This document shows, one piece after another, positions 1 through 64,000 of a stretch of DNA of 64,000 nt (position 1 is the first letter of the stretch; the number at the start of each line of letters is the position of its first letter). The DNA is from Atrichornis clamosus (Eukaryota > Chordata > Aves > Passeriformes > Menuridae), in the NCBI GenBank assembly GCA_013400975.1, contig WBMZ01009028.1, positions 62,001 through 126,000 of the forward strand. The letters run 5' to 3'. The position numbers and the translations under genes were made by a program. The notes below the pieces were generated by a model. The model was not told the DNA's origin, did not search any database, and saw only the letters and a list, made by a program, of their open reading frames with translations.

Positions 1-959
1 GCTTTTCATTGTTCTCTTTGCACAAGATCTGGTCAGATACTGTTGGTCTTTAAAGGCTGTTGTATTCACCAGCAGAAATAAGGCTATGCACAGACTTCAC
101 AATTCAAATAGAGTTCACTAGTTTTAGACACATTTTCCAAACCTTCATATGCTATATGGTTACTTTAAAATTTTGGTGGGTTTTTTTTCCCCATAAAAAT
201 ATTTTTCATCTGGGATGGAGGTCGCATGCCAACTATGTTGCTAGAGAAATTGTTTCCTGCTGCATTTAATGCTGTAATGATTTCACAGTTAGTTTTCTGG
301 ATTTTGCTGACCCGCAGAAGCAGCTTGTACCACACCATTTCGTGCTCCTGTCTCCTGTAGGGTCTACGAAGCAAGTAAAGGCTTTTCTCAAGACCCTTCC
401 AACTGTCCCTCTGTTATTTCTCAGGTAGTTGCAATAGTTAATAGGAATGGTAATGTTTATATAGCTTTTAGCATCTGTGCTGCCTTATTTTCCCGTGCAT
501 TGTGTATCTAAGATATTAGATTGAATTTGGTCTTTAAAGGAGTACAATTATCGTTAAATGGCTCTAAACAGAATGCTGGAAAAGACCACAGGTTTGGACA
601 GGACAAACCACAAACAGATTTTACTCCCATTCAGTGGCTTGATGGAAACATCTTAAGCAAAAGTATATATATATTTTTTTGGTTTAAAACAAATTCTAAT
701 TTATTTTTGGTCAAAGTTTTAAGCACAATGAAATAGTGATTTAATCTCTGTGAAGACTTAGTTTTCCTGATTTCAATTGTGTGGTATCAGACTTGAAACA
801 CTTCCCTTTTTCGTTTTGTTGTTGAGAGTGCTGTAATACGCACCGAACCGAAAGTTTAGTAAGCTCTCCTCACGTGTCTGCAGTCGTTGTACGATAAGGA
901 CAAGTTTAACAAAGACCAAGGTCTCGTGGTTTTGCCCTGTAGCTAAAATGCCTTATTTT
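1..959. other. Upstream flanking DNA, no gene seen
   Basis: AT-rich single-copy-looking sequence 5' of the STIM2 CpG island. The open frames here are at most about 70 codons, resemble no family I recognise and have no promoter context. GC content climbs from about base 840 into the island. Distal promoter elements could lie here, but I cannot point to one. Confidence 0.6.
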
Positions 960-1218
960 CACGTCGTGCCTTTCCTGAATCGGGCCCAGCCGGTCTGGGT
1001 CTGAGGGGTTCCGGGACACACCTGGCGGCCCGGGAGAGCCGGCGCTCCGCAGGGTCCCGGCACGGGCTGGCGGGGAGCCGGCCGTGCCCCCGGGGGCCCC
1101 GCGGGACCGCTCCTCCCCGCAACCGGACAGGAATGCCCGCCGCCCGGCGGTGAAGGCGGGACGGGCGCAGCCCCGGCACCTGCAGCTGCCGCCGGTCCGG
1201 CCCGGTCTGCCCGGGACT

Positions 1219-1247
1219 GGGGATCGGGATCGGGACCGGGATCGGGG
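1219..1247 (+). promoter_or_regulatory. G-quadruplex-type tract in the promoter
   Basis: Five runs of three or four G separated by 3-nt loops (ATC, ATC, ACC, ATC) lie on the + strand about 220-250 bases upstream of the ATG and 30 bases upstream of the CRE. This fits the classic G3+N1-7 quadruplex pattern with one spare G-tract. It also reads as a 6-nt GGGATC tandem repeat. Folding is an inference. Confidence 0.6.
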
Positions 1248-1276
1248 CCACGCTCCGCTTGCCGCCCCCTCCCGGG

Positions 1277-1300
1277 TGACGTCACCACGCGGTGACGTGT
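1277..1300 (+). promoter_or_regulatory. Palindromic CRE plus half-CRE
   Basis: TGACGTCA at 1277-1284 is a perfect consensus cAMP-response element. A second TGACG half site lies at 1293-1297, 16 bases downstream. They sit 170-190 bases upstream of the ATG inside the CpG island, a usual position for CREB/ATF sites in CpG promoters. The motif match is direct; CREB/ATF binding is inferred. Confidence 0.55.
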
Positions 1301-1468
1301 CGCCCGGCGGCGCGGGGGCCGCCGGAAGCGGCGGGAGGCGGCGCGGGGCCGGCGCGGAGCGGGTTTGTGCCGCCGGAGCAGCAGCGGCGCAGCGCGGAGC
1401 TCCGGCCCCTTCTTTCCTTCCTTCCGTCCTTGTGTTATTCCATTCGCTCCGCAGCAGCGGCGGTACCG

Positions 1469-60983
<59,515 letters not shown>

Positions 60984-63900
60984 GTAAGTGGTGAGCTTGG
61001 TAAAAACAAAGGGGAAAAGTTGTGGGGACATGGGATTTTCAAGTCAGGTGGGGGAAGAGTACTAAAATCAAACAGGGTTAGATCAAAGTCAAAAGGACCA
61101 AAATTCTATCTAGCATTTCAGATGCTAAATCTTGTGGGACTTATATAAATTGAAAACTGGGTTTTGCAATAAAGATAACATGAAGAAAAAGCCTTTCTTC
61201 TGTTTCAGTGGGGAAGTGGGGCAAATCCAGCTAAGGTTTTGAAAGTGCTTGTCGATCTTGGATTGCTACTTAGATAAAAATTTGTAAGGAATAATGCTGA
61301 ATTTCTGTCAGCATTCTTATTCTTTCAGATGGAAGGGATGGAGTTAGTCAAGGGTATCTTGAGCTATGAGGAAGATCACAGCCTTTGAGAGGCCGCATGC
61401 TACACAGCCTTGCAAACATTCTTTAGTGGTTGGAACAAAATTCTGTTGCTATCCAAGGGAAACTTTCAGGCAGAATATTTGTGTGTGGATACAGTGTGTT
61501 GTTTGAGTGTGAGGCAGAGAGGCCAAGTGCTGAAGGGAGGGAAATCCAGCTTTGGTTAAACTATGATCAGAAGATATACACTGGGGATTCAGACCACCCT
61601 TGTATCGTGAGTCATTGTGTCAGTGCAAGAGCCAGTTTCATGGAAGTTGTGATTAACTGGACTCTAGAGGCAAATCAAAAAGATGCGCTCCCATGTAGCT
61701 ATTCAAACAAGCTGTATCAAGTTGAGGAATGAGTAGGGAGGAAAACTGTCATGTGGGTACATTTTCTGCCAGGGCTAGCATTCTCAGAAGAAATTTAAAC
61801 TGTAACTTAAAATAGCATAATGCTGGCTTTGTTTAGTGTGCCTTGGGCACATGTTTTTCTTCAAGGTGTACCAACCTGTTTTTCTACAGACCACACCGAA
61901 AAGTTCATTAAGCCCCTTTCAACACTACTTACTGCAAGTTCTGATCACTTTTAAGGAATGCTGTTTCTCTAGTTGTCTTCAGTGCGAAGGCTTTAATTTA
62001 AACCCTAACAACAAATTTATTGAATGGCCCAATAAAATATGGATGCCTAGAGTTAAGCTTCCAATTCTATATGGAGGAACCTGTGGTCTGATTTCAAAAT
62101 GAAGAGCTCCATTTATTGTCACGATTTTCCAGATGGTCTAAAGGACTACACTTGGATATGTGTAAAAAACTTCAGACTTGTGGTTTTTTCACTCACTCTT
62201 CTCATTTAGCTCTTACTTAGAAGTGAAGCAAGAGAAGAAAGAGCAGTTGATTCAGAGGAACTACAAATAGGAAAGGATTGTACAGTTTATAAGAGCGTAC
62301 TCAGTTGAAAACCTCACTGTATGCTTTTGCAATTATGGTTTAATTTTTTTAAATTAAGGTTGAGTTCATTTACAAGTATTTTTAGCTCAGTGATGAAAGT
62401 GATCTCAATCTTGGTAACAGTACAAAAACTTTTTTTTTCTTTTTTCCACTAATTTTGGTAAGGCACAAGAGCCTAATGTTGTTAAAGTGATCACATGAAG
62501 GATGTAGCTTGTCCTTAATTTATTAGCTTTTAAAATTTCTACTCAATAATTAAAACATGGAAACACTTGTGAATGGGGAAGGAGAGGGAAAAAATGCTAA
62601 ATGATCTGTTGAAACTAGTGTTCAGGAATCAAATTATTGGAGGTTTGTTTGGTAACTGCTGAATTATTCCCATCCTTTAGACAAAAATAACAAATACACA
62701 CAAGGACAGAAGCAAAATCGCTTGTCTTGGTCAGGAGGCTTCAGGCAAAATGCAACGTGCAGAAGGTCACTTAAAAATGAGACTATTTCAGTCTCTGGAT
62801 CTAAACTGAACTGGGTCGTTACCTTGCCCCAGCATCCTTTGATCTCACAAGATTGACAAGATTTGCAGTCTGTTGGACAGGCTTCTTTGTGCCAGAGCAA
62901 TTGAGTTGATAGGCTAAAATGGTGTCAAGTAGTAGAGCTGTTTGATCAATCTCAAGCTGAAGAACAAAAAGGGATTAAGAAATAGTGTCTGACACTGGAA
63001 CAAAGTCCTTACAGCAGGAAAGTGATAGTGAGACTTCTACTTTTCCACTGACTGATTAGAATTCAGCTGGTTCCTTGATTTAGTGAGTTTCATTTGCACT
63101 AGAAAATTCTACATGTTAAATTGTCATAGATGAATTCTTCATATTCCTGTGTATATACACCTACAAGGAATCAAAATGCTTGTTACTTCTCTCAAAATTC
63201 ACTGATGCAATCTTGTTTTTTTAAATACCAGCAAGTAGGATGGCATCTGATTTACCTGGACATATAGCACAAATGTCCTAAAGGGATTCTTATTCTCTTA
63301 TTTCAGTTCACATTTGCTCTTTGAGGAATTTTTTTGTAATGACACAAGATGATTTTTGAGTTCCCAGCATGCTTATAAGGTCGGTAGGGAATTCATGAGA
63401 AGTAAAATCAGAAGTTTGAGTTACATGACACGTCTCATGTTGGGACTTGCAAACCTTTCTTTCCTGCTCAGGAATGGGAATCATCAATCTGTGTGTTGGA
63501 AAAGGTGCAGTTACTTGCTGTTTTGTGAAAGTTGTGATTTCCTCTACTAAAGCAGACTGACAATATGTCCTTTTCTGAGATTCCAGGAAGTGAAACTGTA
63601 ACTTCGTTGACGATAAACCAGCATTGACGAAAATAAAATGTATTTTGTCAGACTAGACATACTTGTCTACAAAAACAATTGAAGGGATTTTTAGCGTGTT
63701 GTGTTTGTTAAATATTTTGAACATCAGCAAGGGTCTGATGTATCTTACATAAGCAGTGATGCATTCTGCGGGACAGTTTGAGGAGGGGTATGAAATATCC
63801 TGAGACTCATAACAGCTAGCCTGAAAACAGGTCTGTAGATTTATTTCCATGCAAGTATTGCTGCCTAATAAATCTTTTGAAGGAGGAATTGAATTAGGAA

Positions 63901-64000
63901 TGTTTGAGTTGATCACTTCCTGTTGGGTACTTTGCTGCTCAAGTCTTGTGTGACTGTCTTCACCCTTTCTTAGTATTTTTGCTTCCAGAAATTCATAGTT
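60984..64000 (+). other. STIM2 intron 10 (5' part; runs off the window)
   Basis: No sequence encoding the Ser/Pro/His-rich tail expected next was found in any frame, so exon 11 lies beyond 64000. A 100-codon open frame at 61430-61732 resembles no STIM exon. The rest is AT-rich with a short T-run near 62430. Retention of the first bases would truncate the protein. Confidence 0.75.

Noticed and set aside
61430..61732. 100-codon frame in intron 10 as a possible STIM2 exon
   Set aside because: It lacks the Ser/Pro/His-rich sequence of the expected next exon and shows no convincing acceptor/donor pair in the right phase.

Overview
The window is part of a bird genome and holds the 5' two-thirds of one gene, STIM2 (stromal interaction molecule 2, the ER calcium sensor for store-operated calcium entry), on the + strand. 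Ten coding exons join in frame with GT-AG introns into 504 residues plus one base. They give, in order, a signal peptide, the luminal EF-hand, a SAM domain, one transmembrane helix, coiled coil 1, the CAD/SOAR Orai-activating region and the start of the acidic segment. The C-terminal exons, about 240 residues in the mammalian protein, lie beyond base 64000. The bird assignment rests on CR1 LINE copies, a CR1-tailed SINE with a tRNA-Ile head of the type described from passerines, and an avian-type solo LTR. Order Passeriformes is an inference from the SINE.

Layout: 1-959 AT-rich upstream DNA; about 960-2170 a CpG island with a G-quadruplex-type tract, a consensus CRE, the probable promoter and exon 1 (ATG at 1469); 1644-37882 a 36-kb first intron with no supported gene, one SINE and a few short tandem repeats; exon 2 (EF-hand) at 37883; 38014-49028 intron 2, with a 1.4-kb degraded CR1, a perfect hairpin, a GC-rich island carrying a 28-bp minisatellite interrupted by an assembly gap, and a CR1 3' end; exon 3 at 49029; intron 3 with a 1.1-kb solo LTR flanked by 5-bp target duplications; then exons 4-10 packed into 56119-60983; and the first 3 kb of intron 10.

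The other open frames are intronic chance frames, mirror frames of the CpG island, or remains of retroelements. I found no tRNA, rRNA, CRISPR or operon and no clear new biological system. The observations most worth checking are a possible non-AUG N-terminal extension, the absence of the STIM2.1/STIM2-beta microexon from the short intron 8, an extra N-glycosylation sequon in the SAM domain, and the gapped minisatellite island in intron 2.
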